Translations under genes and position numbers: made by a program
The notes under the pieces: generated by a model
The model's input: only the letters and a program-made list of their open reading frames with translations
The model's database searches: none
Told to the model about the DNA's origin: nothing
Shown here: piece by piece, positions 37,576 through 49,828 of the stretch
Position numbering within the stretch: the stretch's first letter is position 1
Layout of the letters: each line of letters opens with the position of its first letter
From: Acanthococcus lagerstroemiae
Lineage: Eukaryota; Arthropoda; Insecta; Hemiptera; Eriococcidae
DNA: 64,000 nt
Direction: 5' to 3'
NCBI GenBank assembly: GCA_031841125.1
Contig: CM063109.1
Coordinates: forward strand, 65,974,914-66,038,913

Positions 37576-38545
37576 CAGGGTTAAAAACGACTTCACTAAA
37601 ATTGGATTCGAACCCGAATCCACGATTTTTTTTTTTTGGATTCGAATATGATTCGAAAATGATTCACGTTTGCTGTGATTCGAATCGAATTCCAATAAAT
37701 GTAATAGGTTCGTGGATTCGATCCGCGAATCAATTCATTTTTTTTTTTTACTCCCGGTGATAGAAAATCGAAATAAACGATATCTGTTTTACTTACCCGG
37801 CGATCGTTGACATTTTTTTTTCTTGAGAAAGACCAAATTTTCCAAAACTGGATCTTATTTGATATAATCGCGGTAAATATTAATGATAAGAGTGTACAAC
37901 ACTGCGTCCTAGCGGAAGCGCTTCGGGTAGTACTTTTGTACGTTTTAGACCTTAGAATTATTGGAATTCAACGTGTTTTTTTGCGCTGCATCTGCATGCA
38001 ACACTAACTACGGTGAGACGAACTGCAGTCCTGCTGGAAGGACAGTGATTTTTCTATTAATTTGTGTAAGTGGTAGACCGGTAGGACGCAGTGGTCCTGC
38101 CGGAAGTACGTTGTACACTCTATCATTAATTTCTTTTTCGTTTTCACCTGTACCAGTTCCAAGGTCAAAATCAACTTCTCCAGGGTCATCTTCCATTTCT
38201 TCCAAAAAATAAACAACTGTCATAATGATCCGCCATTGTAATTAATTCAAAATTCAATAAAAAATTGAAATTAATTATCATTTTCTGCACTTTTTGGTTT
38301 TTCTCTTTTTCATCCCCCCCTTCCTAAAATTACGGGCTTTAGTGTGAGATTCAGAAATAGAAAATGCGAATCTGACGGATTCACTAAAAAGATTCGAATA
38401 AATTTCATGGATCCGTACTGTTCATTAGATTCGAATCGCTAATAGGAATCAAATTCCCTAAAGCGGAATAACTTTTCGCGGATCCGCGCGAACTGGACTC
38501 GAATTTGGATTTGAATCCTTAGAATTCGAATATTTTCCAACCCTG
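37576..38545. mobile_element. hAT-like TIR element (970 bp) rich in GATTCGAAT
   Basis: The left end is CAGGGTTAAAAACGAC and the right end is TTTTCCAACCCTG. The subterminal regions (37600-37740 and 38360-38540) are filled with GATTCGAAT/ATTCGAATC repeats in both orientations. CAGGG ends fit hAT, but I found no convincing 8-bp duplication. A second element is nested at 37879-38130. Confidence 0.65.
37879..38130. mobile_element. Nested TIR element (252 bp)
   Basis: Left ATTAATGATAAGAGTGTAC and the reverse complement of the right end ATTAATGATAGAGTGTAC match apart from one base gap. Shorter inverted pairs lie inside ('cactgcgtccta' against 'taggacgcagtg'). It sits within the hAT-like element. 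Confidence 0.65.
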
Positions 38546-39989
38546 AGCCAAGGTGCATTACAGCCAGCCGAAAGCCATATTCAGACGAATTTTTACTGAT
38601 GAAGCCGAAGTCGAAAGCCAGCTTTATTTAAACCTTCATAAACCAAAAGTTGAAAGAAGTCGAATTTTCTTGGCTTTTTAGAAACCCGTGAATTCTTAGA
38701 ACATGACTGAATTTCGATAATAAAATTCAAAAAAGGAGATTTGTCCCGGAAAAGCAAAAATGTTTCCATCGAATCACACGGAGAAACACAGTGGGTAAAA
38801 GAAATCATTGCACTTCATGAGAACATGAGTTTCTATTGTGTACACTCAGCAGATGGGTCATCACTAGTAATTCCAGCTAGTGCTGGAGCGCTGGGAAACG
38901 CACGAGGCAATGGACCTATATCCAGTGACGTCATATACTATCATAGCCATGAAGGGTTGCTCTTGAGACACTAAAATTCGCAAATAGAGGTAAACACCCG
39001 TAAACAGAAACTACAGCGGGAAAGAAAAGTCGGACCATGGCAACACTGATTTTTTACAGTGACGTTGGTTGGATATCGGTCATTGGTCCATTAGCTTGTT
39101 ACCGTTTAGCGGGTAGTCTAACCAAACCCCTTCCTGTTATCTCGCCGGAGGACAGGATTACTGATAATTCAGTCGCATTCAACTAGTTAAGATACATTTC
39201 GCAGTTTCGTTTTGTTCTTGAAATTAAATTTCCATTTTTTATAAAGAAATTTGAAAGTTAATTATCTAATAAGTATTTCGTATATAACTCGATAGTTCAG
39301 TATTAACGTTGATGTCCCACAATATCTAGTCTTACAAAGGATGTGCCCTGATGTCTACTCTAGATAGTTACAAAAAATTTCTGTAATTAATTATATTGAT
39401 TCATATACCTACCTTCTTTCAAAATAAAAAAGATAAAATCTCAAATCCGATAACGTCAAAAGATTTGGAGAATATTCTGGCCGTTACTAGTGTCAATATC
39501 CAGGACTTTCTCAATTCTCATCACCAGAACATCTATCTACTCCAAAAAAGAACTAAACGCGTTCAAGAGCTTGGAGTCCAACAAATATTTTCTTGAAGGA
39601 TGGATTAAGTATATCGAGTATGCGAAACTAAACGATCACTTTGTTGTTCTGTCTGAAGTTAGCATGTCATACTATACTGTACATTACTTCTGGAAAACAG
39701 AAGAATCTCAACTTGGGATTTTTCCTAGTTATTGTTTTTAGGACAAATACAGCAGTTATTCACCCTTTTTACAAATTAACATCAAAATAACAAAACGTTG
39801 GCTAGGAAATAAAGGAACCCGGCAGCATTATCAGTGATTTTTGCAAATCTTGTCCTCCAGGGAGATAACAGGAAGGGGTTTGCTTAGAGCACCCGCTAAA
39901 CGGCGGCAGGCTAATAATCGCATACTCGATGTATTAGGTGAAAAATCTGATTTTTTGCTCTTTTTTAGCATGTTATATGCTTTTACTAC
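38546..39989. other. Unassigned interval
   Basis: 38560-38660 contains repeated 'gccgaaagcc' and 'gaagtcgaaagcc' phrases that return near 43050-43110. 'ctgttatctcgccggagga' at 39134 has a diverged inverted partner at about 39850-39880 ('tcctccagggagataacag'), so 39120-39900 may be a TIR element. No gene is supported. Confidence 0.4.
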
Positions 39990-40440
39990 TGGGTTTACTT
40001 GAGTGAAAACCGTAACACTCCTCCCGAAACGAATTCAGTGGTTGACATACCCATGGAAATTCATTTTCTTTTTCCAATCGTGTGTATATTTGAGCGAAAA
40101 CTGTAACTACAGCCACGTGCTCATGGATCTTGATCCTTGCTGCGCCCTGCGCGACTACAATTCTTCCTCGTTTCTCTTCTCATTTCCAGCTCAGCTCACA
40201 GTTCTTTAGCTCTTCATGGTGACAATTCAGTTCAGTGGTTGACATTTCCATTTTCTTCCAGCCATGGATATACTTGAGCCAAAACCATAACACTTCCCCG
40301 ACATGAATTCAGTGGTTGACATTTGCTGTGCCCTACGCGAATACAGTCTGCAGCCGTGTTGTTATGTAATAGAAATTTTCATGCCCCCGACACGAAGCCA
40401 GTCCGTATGATTTAGCTCTTCATGCAGGGTTGCCAGATTT
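39990..40440. repeat. ~120-bp degenerate tandem repeat
   Basis: Units contain 'gagYgaaaaccgtaacactc', 'attcagtggttgacat', 'tccattttcttccagc' and 'gctgcgccctgcgcgac'. Related, partly inverted pieces occur at 42465-42510 and 42720-43010. Confidence 0.6.
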
Positions 40441-40648
40441 GGTCCTTTTTAAAAATGTTGGTCTTTTTTTTTGGTCCGCAAATATCTAATCTTCTAGAAA
40501 TCAATTGATATTTAAAAAATAATCCACAAATAAGGATTTGGAGGTTCATTTTCACAAATGAAGAACCTTTATTGTTTGAAAACATGCCAATCCTGTTCAT
40601 GCGCTGGCTAGTGCTGGTCATCATAATATTATTAATATTATCATACCA

Positions 40649-41623
40649 GGGTTATTCATCAAGAATGTTGATATTTCAGTCGCCAGCAGTTATCTCACAA
40701 GTTATTAAGGATACAGGCTCTTTTTTTTTTCTTTTTTTCTTTTTTTTTTCTTTGATAGATATGACTGAATTTTACTTTTCCAAGCTGTCAGAAGAAAATT
40801 TGGTCCATTTTTAATGGGTAAAATTGGATTAAATATGCTAAAATGAAAATGTCCGTCGGCGTGGCTGTCCCTCTAACAATTTTCATTATTTTTTTCCCTC
40901 TAAATTTTCAAGCTATATAATATTATAACAAACTGGCAAAATAATACTACATACTCTAGATAAGTGAATGAATGAGTTGGTAACGTGGAATAAATTGCAT
41001 CTTCACAGCTGAGAGTCAGTGTTGCCGACCTTGAAAATTGTCCCTCGATTTTTTGTCCGTCGGCATGGTTCTTTTTCAACCAATCACAAAACAGAGGTTT
41101 CAATGTTTTTTCGTCGCAATTAATGGTCAAACTGCATATTTTTATCAGGGCAATACGGTCCGCATATCAAATCTCGTTTTTTTTTTGTTTTTTTTTTGTG
41201 ACGAGATTCGTACATTCGCGTATTATAAGAATTTAAGAAAAAAAAGTGTCTTTTGGCTTGGTCATCTTCATGCAACGACAGACGTTCATTATCCAAAAAT
41301 AATTACATTAATTAATGGGTTAGTATGCCTTTATCAACTTTCCATATAATTTTTTGTTTTGGAATTTACTAAACGATGGCAGAACACTTTTTGTTCGCAA
41401 TGATTGTCTTTCGGCATAGACTTTTTCATGTGTCCCTCGGCATGGCGTTCATCATTTTGATTGCCATATACCAAAATACAGAATCCCCTCTCTGTCGGCC
41501 CAATCTTACCAACATATTATACAGAACGCCTCTAACGACTCCCATCAAAAAAAGTTCAAATGTCCCTTACTTTCTTCCATGAAAAAACATACCTGAAATA
41601 TCAACATTTTTGAAGAATGACCC
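40649..41623 (+). mobile_element. 975-bp TIR element, copy 1
   Basis: The left end GGGTTATTCATCAAG, continuing AATGTTGATATTTCAG, is the imperfect reverse complement of the right end (CTGAAATATCAACATT, then TTTGAAGAATGACCC), about 30 bp. ACCA occurs on both sides (40645-40648 and 41624-41627) as a possible 4-bp target duplication. No transposase ORF is present; conserved phrases such as 'gtccgtcggcatggttcttt' do not code. The copy at 59246-60193 is in the opposite orientation. Confidence 0.75.
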
Positions 41624-43229
41624 ACCAGTGTCTTAAGTTTGTTTACTGATTCAATTGCCTACCCTAACAGCCTCCATAAAATATTGACATCACTGCAATA
41701 TTTCTGGGAAATGTCAAGTCTCCTAACCTAGTTTGTTTCCTTTTGAGTTAAAGTTTGCATTATATTGTTCCATTTCTGAATTTATCAATTTATTTGAAGG
41801 TATATTTTATTTCTATTTGATTAGAGCTTTAAAATGATACCCATAACGGTAGAGAATATTTTGGAATATTTCTAATTTTTAGGAAATCTTTTGAGAATAT
41901 TTTCCCTGAATAAGGAAAATTTTTATGCGCATATTTTCCCAGTTTTGACGGAATAAAATTCACAGTCCTAGTCATCATCACCTTCGAGTGCGAATTTTAG
42001 AGTCGAAGCTCAACAGAAATGCAATTTCATTTCGCAGTGCTTATTTACCAGTAACTATTCATAGATTGAGACGAAATTCTTCCTTTATTGGGACCTCAAT
42101 TTCGCATTGTTCAATCACTGGTGGGTGCCTATTCACGATGCCTTAAAGGAAAAAGGTAGTATGTCACATTTCATCTTATCTCAGAAAATTAACTATAACG
42201 TTGGTAACACTGTGTTTTTCTAATTATGCAGCTTCCAGCATTCAGCTAGTTGTGTGGGGAAGTTGAGTCTTGACCTTATCCAGGCAGGGCTGCCAAAATC
42301 GGAAAACTAAAGTGTGACATACTACCTTTTCCTTTTAAGCCATTGCGTATGTTAGGAGAGTTTGAAAGCTCGTATGGAGAACATTTTTTTGGTCCTTTTT
42401 ATCCTAAAATAATTCAAGAGTGGTCTGATTTAGCGTCGCTCATGTGGCAACCCTGTTTATGGTGAAAATTCAGTTTAGTGCTTGACATTTCCATTTGTGA
42501 CCTGCCAGGAAGAAAGGGACCTGTGCGCAAAAATGTAAATCTTACTGGAGAGCGGATAAACAAAATTGATAACGTTTTCACGTTTATGAGACACTCAACT
42601 TTGAAGACTTGCAGCAGTTTGGAATTTTTTTTTAGAATTTCTTCGACAACACCACGCGAAAGAGCGGCCAAAAATTAGTCAAAAACGGTAGTTGTTATCA
42701 CAAAGATAACTTTTTGCGCACAGCTCCCTTCCATCCTGGCAGGTCACAGGTAAATTTATTTTTCTTCCAGGCATGTGCTCATTGATCTTGATCTTTGCTG
42801 CGCCCTGCGCGACTGCAGTCTGCAGCCGTATTGCTAATAGAAATGCCCGAAGAAACTTTTTTTATTATGGTACGAAAGCATATGAAATATTACACTACAT
42901 GTCTAGAGACACGTATTTCCATGGAAATGTCAACCACTGAACTGAATTGTCACCATGAAGAGCTAAATCATTGGGACTGGCTTTTTTTGGAATTTGGAGG
43001 GTGACATTATTTATTGATCGATGATCAGCGTGTCGTTTCTATCAGCCAAAAGCCAGTCGAATTTTCTCGAACAGCTGAAAGTCGAAAGCCGAAGCTGAAA
43101 TGTTCGGCTGCAATACGTTGCTGGGTGGGCGATATCTTACATCTTCTGCACGAGTGCTAAAGTATCGTTATCTGTCAACAAGCAGCTAGCATTGCTAGCT
43201 GCTGGAAGAGGGTCGGCTCTCGACTGAAA
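41624..43229. other. Unassigned interval with pieces of the ~120-bp repeat
   Basis: Repeat fragments at 42465-42510 and 42720-43010 are related to 39990-40440. No gene is supported. Confidence 0.4.
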
Positions 43230-43552
43230 AATTGGATGCTGTTAAGCGTAATAGAACCAACCGACCATTTATTGACAACATGAGTTGTTATAGTATCCTT
43301 GGAAAGAGCGTAAAAGGTAGAATTTTTCAAAATGGAGCCCCCGATTCAAAAAGGTGTACTCACATTGAAAAAAGCTTATCAGTAAACGCTATACATGTAA
43401 CGTAGTCGATAGAGGCGTGCGTTATCTTGTTGTAGTTCTAGGTGTCTGTAGTCGATAATCTTTCTACATAGCTCTTGATCTTGAACTTCGCTTCACGTAT
43501 TCTCAGAACAAATTTTGTTGGTTGGTTCTGTTACGCTTAACAGTGTCCAATT
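43230..43552. mobile_element. TIR element (323 bp), copy 1
   Basis: The left end AATTGGATGCTGTTAAGCG and the reverse complement of the right end AATTGGACACTGTTAAGCG start inverted repeats of about 33 bp with three mismatches. Both continue TAAYAGAACCAACC. The interior includes 'gcccccgattcaaaaa' and 'agcttatcagtaaac', shared with 61558-61876. Confidence 0.72.
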
Positions 43553-44847
43553 GAAGACTAGCTTACCTATCTCTTATTGGCGGTCGCAGGAAAAGATACC
43601 AGGAAAAAGACCTACCTACTGGTAATCATCTTTAAGGTCTTTTGTTCCCGAACATAAGAGCTGATAAAGATGAAAGGTAATTGGCGTTTGGACACTCCTG
43701 TAGATGCGCTAATGTCGTGGATGAAAAGATGATCAGGGCATTTTACCACGAAAACATGTACAAGTAAAATGAGCTCTAGCATCTTCAATATTGTTTTTTA
43801 TGCAAAACCGAAGAGAACTAAAGTCGTTTTCATTCCCTTAGAAGTGGATAAATGTTCGCTAGTCATTTGATGTTCTTAGGGTCGGCAAGGAGTAGTGTTG
43901 GTGTTTTATCTGTTGATCAATTGCTCTTCAGAAATTAGAAATCAGATGAAATCTTCTGCAGCTTTGTCGTTTGAAACCTCTTGATCTTGCCATGTCTGTT
44001 AGCGTGTGTGTAGTGTCATCCCAATTCGCGTTTGGACGCTAAAGAGTCGCTCTCTAGCGGCCTAATGAAATGCGGCGCACTGATTGGTGTATTAGGATGA
44101 AAAGATGATCAGTGACAAAAATGTTCTGCGAAAAAAAAAACTGAAGTTGGGCTCATCTGAAAGAAAATGATTCACGCTAGTAGATTCTCTGTTTGCTTGA
44201 TAATAATTACGAATACGACATACATACGTCCTATGACTGATTTGTTTGAATAATATTATACGCTTCTAGGTTTATAGGATGCAAAGACATCTGTACAAAC
44301 AATGTTCACTTCAACATACTGATTTACTGAAACCTCTTTACATGCTACATCAATAATCGTTCCCTTCTCGCTACTAACTGGTAACTGGCTATGAACATGA
44401 AACTTCAACCATATCACTGCATACTTGAAGGATAATACTGAACACCAACACTGAACACTAGAACACTACTCCTAGCTGACGATTCTCGCATCTCGCTCCT
44501 CATCATAGACAAGCGTATCTTTTACCTCTTCTAAATCCCCTTCGTCGTAAAGTAAAATCCGAAATATAATACGTAACAACGCTAAACAAGCAGTTTTGTG
44601 AACATCCGAAGTATCTGTTTGTCATAATTCTCATAAATTACATAGAACAGAACGAATTTCGAAAAAAATTATCACGTTTCCACGAAAATGAACTGATATA
44701 CTGATAACAGTTAAACGAAAAGTAAACAGGGCCCAATTATGTCTATTTTAGAAGATCAAGATCAATGAGCGTACCGGAACAGAAAAAAAAGCAATTGCAA
44801 TAGGCTCGGCTACTAGTAGTCGACCCTAATAAAGTCATGAGTGGCTG
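43553..44847. repeat. Interval holding two halves of the GCGTTTGGAC family
   Basis: 43683-43792 is the inverted right half and 44033-44170 the direct left half of the unit seen at 21453-21729. The bases between and 44171-44847 show no gene. 'ttagggtcggc' (43876) and 'gtcgaccctaa' (about 44818) are weak inverted ends of a possible larger element. Confidence 0.5.
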
Positions 44848-45065
44848 ATGGTGGACTTACATTCGAGTTGGCGACTTCAGGCCAACGTGTTTAGTCGGAT
44901 GCTGTTTTGACAACACAGCTACACAGTGTCGACGACATCCTCATCAAACCGGCACTTGTCGGTTCGGGGAAAAGTTGTCCGCGACATGTCTGTGATAGGT
45001 CTGCGACAAAGTTGGAAAGCAATGTAAACCCGTAGCTGTCGCCGACTCGAATGCAAATCCACCAT
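44848..45065. mobile_element. MITE (218 bp, 28-bp TIRs)
   Basis: Left ATGGTGGACTTACATTCGAG and the reverse complement of the right end ATGGTGGATTTGCATTCGAG begin inverted repeats of 28 bp with three mismatches, both ending TYGGCGAC. The element is non-coding. Some inner pairing around 'gtcgacgacatc' and 'gtccgcgacatg' is possible. Confidence 0.75.
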
Positions 45066-45559
45066 GATATTACCACCGTTGTCCAATTTTACAATCTGAC
45101 GCGCGATAATACTGAAAATCTGGCCCTGACGTCACCAGAAAAAGGTCTATATGAAAGTGGTCGCTACTGGTGGGTTCAGCGGATGTTACTCCCCTGTCAA
45201 TAAGTGAATAAGTGCAATTCAACCTGTTATCACGATTTCATTGTATGAGCTGCATTACGACTATACGACCTTCTGAAGTATCAATTCACAAAGTGTAAGC
45301 AGACCAATCACGTTTCTACATGTACATCATCGACTGATAATTGTGATTTGCAAGTTACAACCTTGACCGACCGGAGGAATAGCTGCGGCTAAATTCGTTT
45401 ATTACGGACTGTAGGTAAGATCGTAGTTGGAGTTTTCGGTTCCAGGGGGCGGGTCTAGCAGAAATGCCGACTGATTTCAGCTAAAACGTGAAAAAATTTT
45501 CATATTTCCAAGAGTCTGCCGATTGGCTACAAGAATTTGTCGAGTGACATTCTTTCAAG
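45066..45559. other. Unassigned interval
   Basis: No supported feature. Confidence 0.4.
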
Positions 45560-46400
45560 CACGATGAAGGGGATGGCAGCCTCTCTTCCGTCGCCGCAGC
45601 TCGCTGCAGCCTTACTGTAGGCGATGTGACGGCTCATAGAAGTACATCTTCATGTGCGAGTAAATGGGTGTACAAAATAAAAGGAATTTAAAACGCGAGC
45701 AGAAAACTGGTTGCGTCGTGCAGAAATCGGTATCTCGACGATGTTAACGTCAATCAGGCCGCCCTGTACACGATAATTCAATTCGCCGGAGTTGTGATCG
45801 ATTTTGTAAAAATCGGTATCGATGAAACGACGAGGAAGAAAGAACATGATCGTTGATCGTACACGGCGTATACACGACGCACAGAAAGGGGTCCTAGCAT
45901 GTTCGGTTCGTATATAAGCGTATTCGGGTGTACGTGGTCATTGACCCAACTTACTACTGTCTCACTTGCTCTATAATCAACTTCGCCTCCTTCCATCTGT
46001 TTGAGTACTTTGGCCCCTCTTCCGCGTCTCATTACTTTATTAGCGTTCGCCTTCCGCCCCTCTTACGTCATTCATTCTCTGCGGTCCATCTCCTCCCGCG
46101 TGTTCAACCTTCCTACATATGTAATAAAAACAAAGACACCAGACTCCGTTTTTTTTCCCTTCCTTCTTGTTCTTTTTTTTCTATATGTGCTGGCTTGACC
46201 ACTTAGGTCAAACTTGATAATACAATGCCATACTGCGTCGCTCGTTTTTAACACATACAAAGCGGCCTATTCGTGCACACTAACACAGTTCTATCTCGTC
46301 GGCATCGTGATAACGACGACCGTGTGTTGATAAAACCGATTTGGTTTCAATCGAAACCGAATCTAATTTAAGGTACAGACTCTCGATATGCCGGCTATAG
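45560..46400. promoter_or_regulatory. CpG-richer, repeat-free region; candidate host sequence
   Basis: CpG content rises above the surroundings ('cgtacacggcgtatacacga' near 45858) and none of the window's repeat families occur here. Overlapping short ORFs on both strands match nothing I know. It may contain a promoter or exon; the evidence is compositional only. Confidence 0.25.
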
Positions 46401-46661
46401 TGAGCATAAAACCCACGGTCGCTGGATCGGCATTTTTTGGTGCAACGCTTCGATACAGGCACATAGAGTCTGATCTGTGCTCGTCAGATACACGGTTTTG
46501 TTGCTTATTATTGGGGGATGGGGGGCTGCAACCCTCCCCTCGGAAGTAGTGTTGATTTTCGAGTTCCAGTCCCTCGAAATAAACCAAAAATGCTGACTAC
46601 AGTACAGTAACCGAGTTCGTTGCTTAGGCGTTTTAGCTAGTGACTGATCCAGGAAGCAACG
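46401..46661. other. Unassigned flank of composite B
   Basis: No feature recognised. Confidence 0.35.
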
Positions 46662-46669
46662 TTGAGCGA
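46662..46669. repeat. Target-site duplication, left copy (TTGAGCGA)
   Basis: Matches TTGAGCGG at 49207-49214 in seven of eight positions, directly outside the ends of composite B. Confidence 0.75.
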
Positions 46670-49206
46670 CAGGGGCGAATCTACTAGGAGGATGGGAGGG
46701 GGGTGAAGCCCCCCCCCAATAATTTGGCAGTCGGCAAATTTTAAGAATGTTCATTTGACCCCCACCAATAATTTGACAATCAGCAAATTTTGAAACTGTT
46801 CATTTGAATTTTCATTTCTTATGCATGTTTGTTTGTTTATTTATTTTCTTTTTCAACTAAGAAAATATTTCGATTACAAAATTGGCAACTTTGTAATTTT
46901 TTAAACATTTTGTCGGCGAATTTTTAGTTTTCAAAAAAAATTTGCTGACAAATTTTTCTTCCCCACCTTTCCAAACTGAAAGTCAAATTTCGTTTTTGAA
47001 AATGGAGTACCCTGGACCCCTGTTAGAGACTAGTCAGTCAAAAGCAGAAGGTTTCAAGCTGAGTATCGAACGTTATTTGAAAGGTTGAAACAAAGCTGAA
47101 ATGTGGAAGACATTTCGAAAATCTGAAAGTCGGTAGCAAACGTTGAATTTCAAATGTCCGTGACTATTCGGACTGCCAGCGCGAAAGAGTCGCCCTCTAT
47201 AATTTTAGGCACGTGAAAAAGAGGAACTATTGAAACCCTACATATTTTTAGAAGAACCCATCAGATTGAAATGAAAATGGTCTCAATGGAAGGAATGTTT
47301 TATGTACTATAAATTTTGTCCTAATCATTTTTTCGATAAACGCTTTTTTTTTCATAATATTTTGAGATTTCTTCGTATGCCTGTCAATGAAATATTCCCC
47401 TCGATCAGAGTTACAAGATAAACGACTACAGCGCGCCATCGCTTTGAGCAGCCCGAAATCTGTTCACTTCGTCACACCGTCACTCACTGAGTCAGTGATT
47501 CACTCACTCACTCAGTCATTCGCCTATGTATTTAGTGATTCACTCAGTCACTCGCTTACTTATTCAGTTATTCACATAGTTACTCAATTACTTACTCAGT
47601 GACTCAGTGATTCACTCAGTCACTCGCTTATTTACTGAGTTATTCACTTAGTTACTTCGTCACTCAATCACTAACTTAGTTATTCACTCAGTCTGTAATG
47701 TAGTTATTCATTCACTTCCTCACTCTGTCACTCACATAATAAGTCAGTGATTCACTCACTCACTCACTCACTCACTCATTTAGTAATTCACTCAGTTACT
47801 CAATCACTTACACAGTGACTGACTCAATCACTCGCTGACTCATTTGGTGGTTCATTAAGTTACCCACTCACTTACTCAGTGATTCACTCACTCACTTGGT
47901 CATTCACTCATTCTCAAATTTAGTTATGCATTCACTTCCTCACTCTAACACTCATCCAATGAGTCAGTGATTTACTCGTTCCCTCAGTCATTCACTTACT
48001 TATTTAGTGATTCACTCAGTCACTCGCTTACTTATTCAGTTATTCACACAGTCACTCAATCACTTACTCAGTGACTCAATGATTCACTCACTCAGTCATT
48101 CGCTTACTCATTGAGTTATTCACTCAGTTACTCAGTCAGTCGATCACTCACTCATTCAGTCATTCATTCATTCTCTAATTCAGTTATTCATTCACTTCAT
48201 ATCCTCATTTCGTCACTCACGCAATGAATCAGTGATTCACTCACTCATTCAATCATTCGTAAACGACTACAGCGCGCCACCGCTTTGAGCATCTCGAAAT
48301 CTGTTGTTACTAGATTCTCTGTTTGACCTAGAGCCTCATATTTGAGAAAGTTGAAAATTTTATTAATATCTAAAAGTTGAAAAGCAAACCACTCATCTTC
48401 TAATGTCACAAGCTAAATCCGATAGCAAATGTTCCATTGCTTAATTTACGGTCTTTGGTCCTGGTGAATCGGGCCGTACATCCGAGATTCCAAAATTTTG
48501 CTACATGTGTCAAAAACTAACTTCACCTTTTGGTCGCTGATAAGAGTAGGTAGTCGATACTAGTGCTGTACAGTCCGAATAGGAGGGAAATTTAGTCTGG
48601 AACAGAAGTCAAAACTCCATGTATTTTTCCAATAAGAACGAAAGGGAACTTCTTGCACGGATTCCCCGAATCCAATCTCAACAGGAAACTTTGTAGATTT
48701 TATTTTTTTAATTAATTTATTTATTTGTTTTTATTGGAATCAATTTAGGAGAAGAATCAGAGGAAATTCAGAAAAAAATCCGACCACCTCAATGTGTAAA
48801 GGAAGTTGTGTGTTCCTCTCAAGTATTCCTAACATCCTTCCACCTTATCAACCCAGAATAGGGTATGCTCATGTGCGCAAATGTGAGTGCTTGGGGGATA
48901 AGGTTCCAATCTGAATTTGCTGGGACGAAAGTATGGGGAGGAGGTGAGACACCCCTAATAATTAGGCAGTCAGCAAATTTTGAAACTGTTTTTTTGAATG
49001 TCTCATTTTCTAAGAACGTTTGTTTGTTTATTATTACTATTATTATCTTCTTAAATTAAAAAATATTTTGATTAAAAAATCGGCGAATTTTCAAATTTTT
49101 AGAAAATTTTGTCGGCAAATTTTTAGTTAAAAGAAAATATTTGTCGGCAAATTTTCCTTCTCCACCCCCCCCCCCCCTCCAAACTGAAAGTCTAGTTTTG
49201 CCTCTG
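46670..49206. mobile_element. Composite hAT-like non-autonomous element, copy B
   Basis: Colinear with copy A. Left terminal subrepeat 46670-46998; spacer with 'agactagtcagtcaaaagca' and 'gcgcgaaagagtcgccctct'; satellite 47465-48262; spacer with 'ctagattctctgtttgacct' and 'aacgaaagggaacttct'; right subrepeat 48920-49206. The outer ends CAGGGGCGAATCT and (reverse complement) CAGAGGCAAAACTAGAC are inverted repeats. The satellite is bounded on both sides by 46-bp direct repeats (47419-47464 and 48259-48304); copy A has this only on the right. No ORF for a transposase. Confidence 0.88.
47465..48262. repeat. Degenerate tetranucleotide satellite inside composite B
   Basis: Same 4-bp word composition as 5737-6595. 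Individual phrases such as 'ttcactcagtcactcgctta' are shared but their order differs. Confidence 0.9.
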
Positions 49207-49339
49207 TTGAGCGGAACTAAATGCATAAGCCTTTAACGTAATTCTGAATATGCTCCCTAAAAACTGATCCATTCCAGTCCTTCCACCCCTTCCAAAAAAT
49301 TGTCTACTTGTATAATAATTTTATTTTTTATTTACAAAC
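49207..49339. other. Flank of composite B
   Basis: Begins with the TTGAGCGG duplication. No other feature. Confidence 0.4.
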
Positions 49340-49828
49340 TTTTGTTCGGGTGTGCGAGGAGTGCTCACGCCACCGAACGAACTCTTAGACGGGCATGTGC
49401 TCTTATCGTCCTTCTCCACCACCCCAGACCCTTCCTAATCTTCCAGATAGAATTCCAAAAGATTTTACAATTTCGTTTCTCTATCTTGTGGGCGACCTAA
49501 CCCTTTTCCATTCCCTGGGCGACCATTCTTATGCTAATCTACTCTATTATTCTTCTCCCCTCACCATATGTCCTGCAAAGCTCAGTTTCAATATTTTTAC
49601 CCTCCAGCCTATATCCTTGGCTCTAGTGGCTCTTATTATTTCTTCTAGTTTAATCTTGTCCTTGATTCTAACCTTCATTACGCTATGCACCATTCTAAAG
49701 TACGTTATCCTCAATTTTTCATGTTGCCCTCTAGTCAATGACCAGGATTGAGCTCCGTAAGTGAAAGTGGGTATCACACATTGTTCTAATATTCTGACTT
49801 TCGTTTTTAGTGGTAGGTTACCTGTGGC
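49340..49828 (-). pseudogene. RTE-like LINE Pol C-terminal fragment 1
   Basis: Minus-strand reading LPLKTKVRILEQCVIP, then TFTYGAQSWSLTRGQHEKL, VRIKDKIKLEEIIRATRA, LKLSFAGHMVR, and after a break W-rich and basic sequence ending near 49340. It is equivalent to the segment at 16568-17265 (LTYGAQTW, DKI, AGHMFR). Stops after AGHMVRGEE mark it as dead. Confidence 0.82.

Noticed and set aside
46001..46206. Signal-peptide-like hydrophobic ORFs
   Set aside because: Short, overlapping in several frames and driven by pyrimidine-rich DNA.
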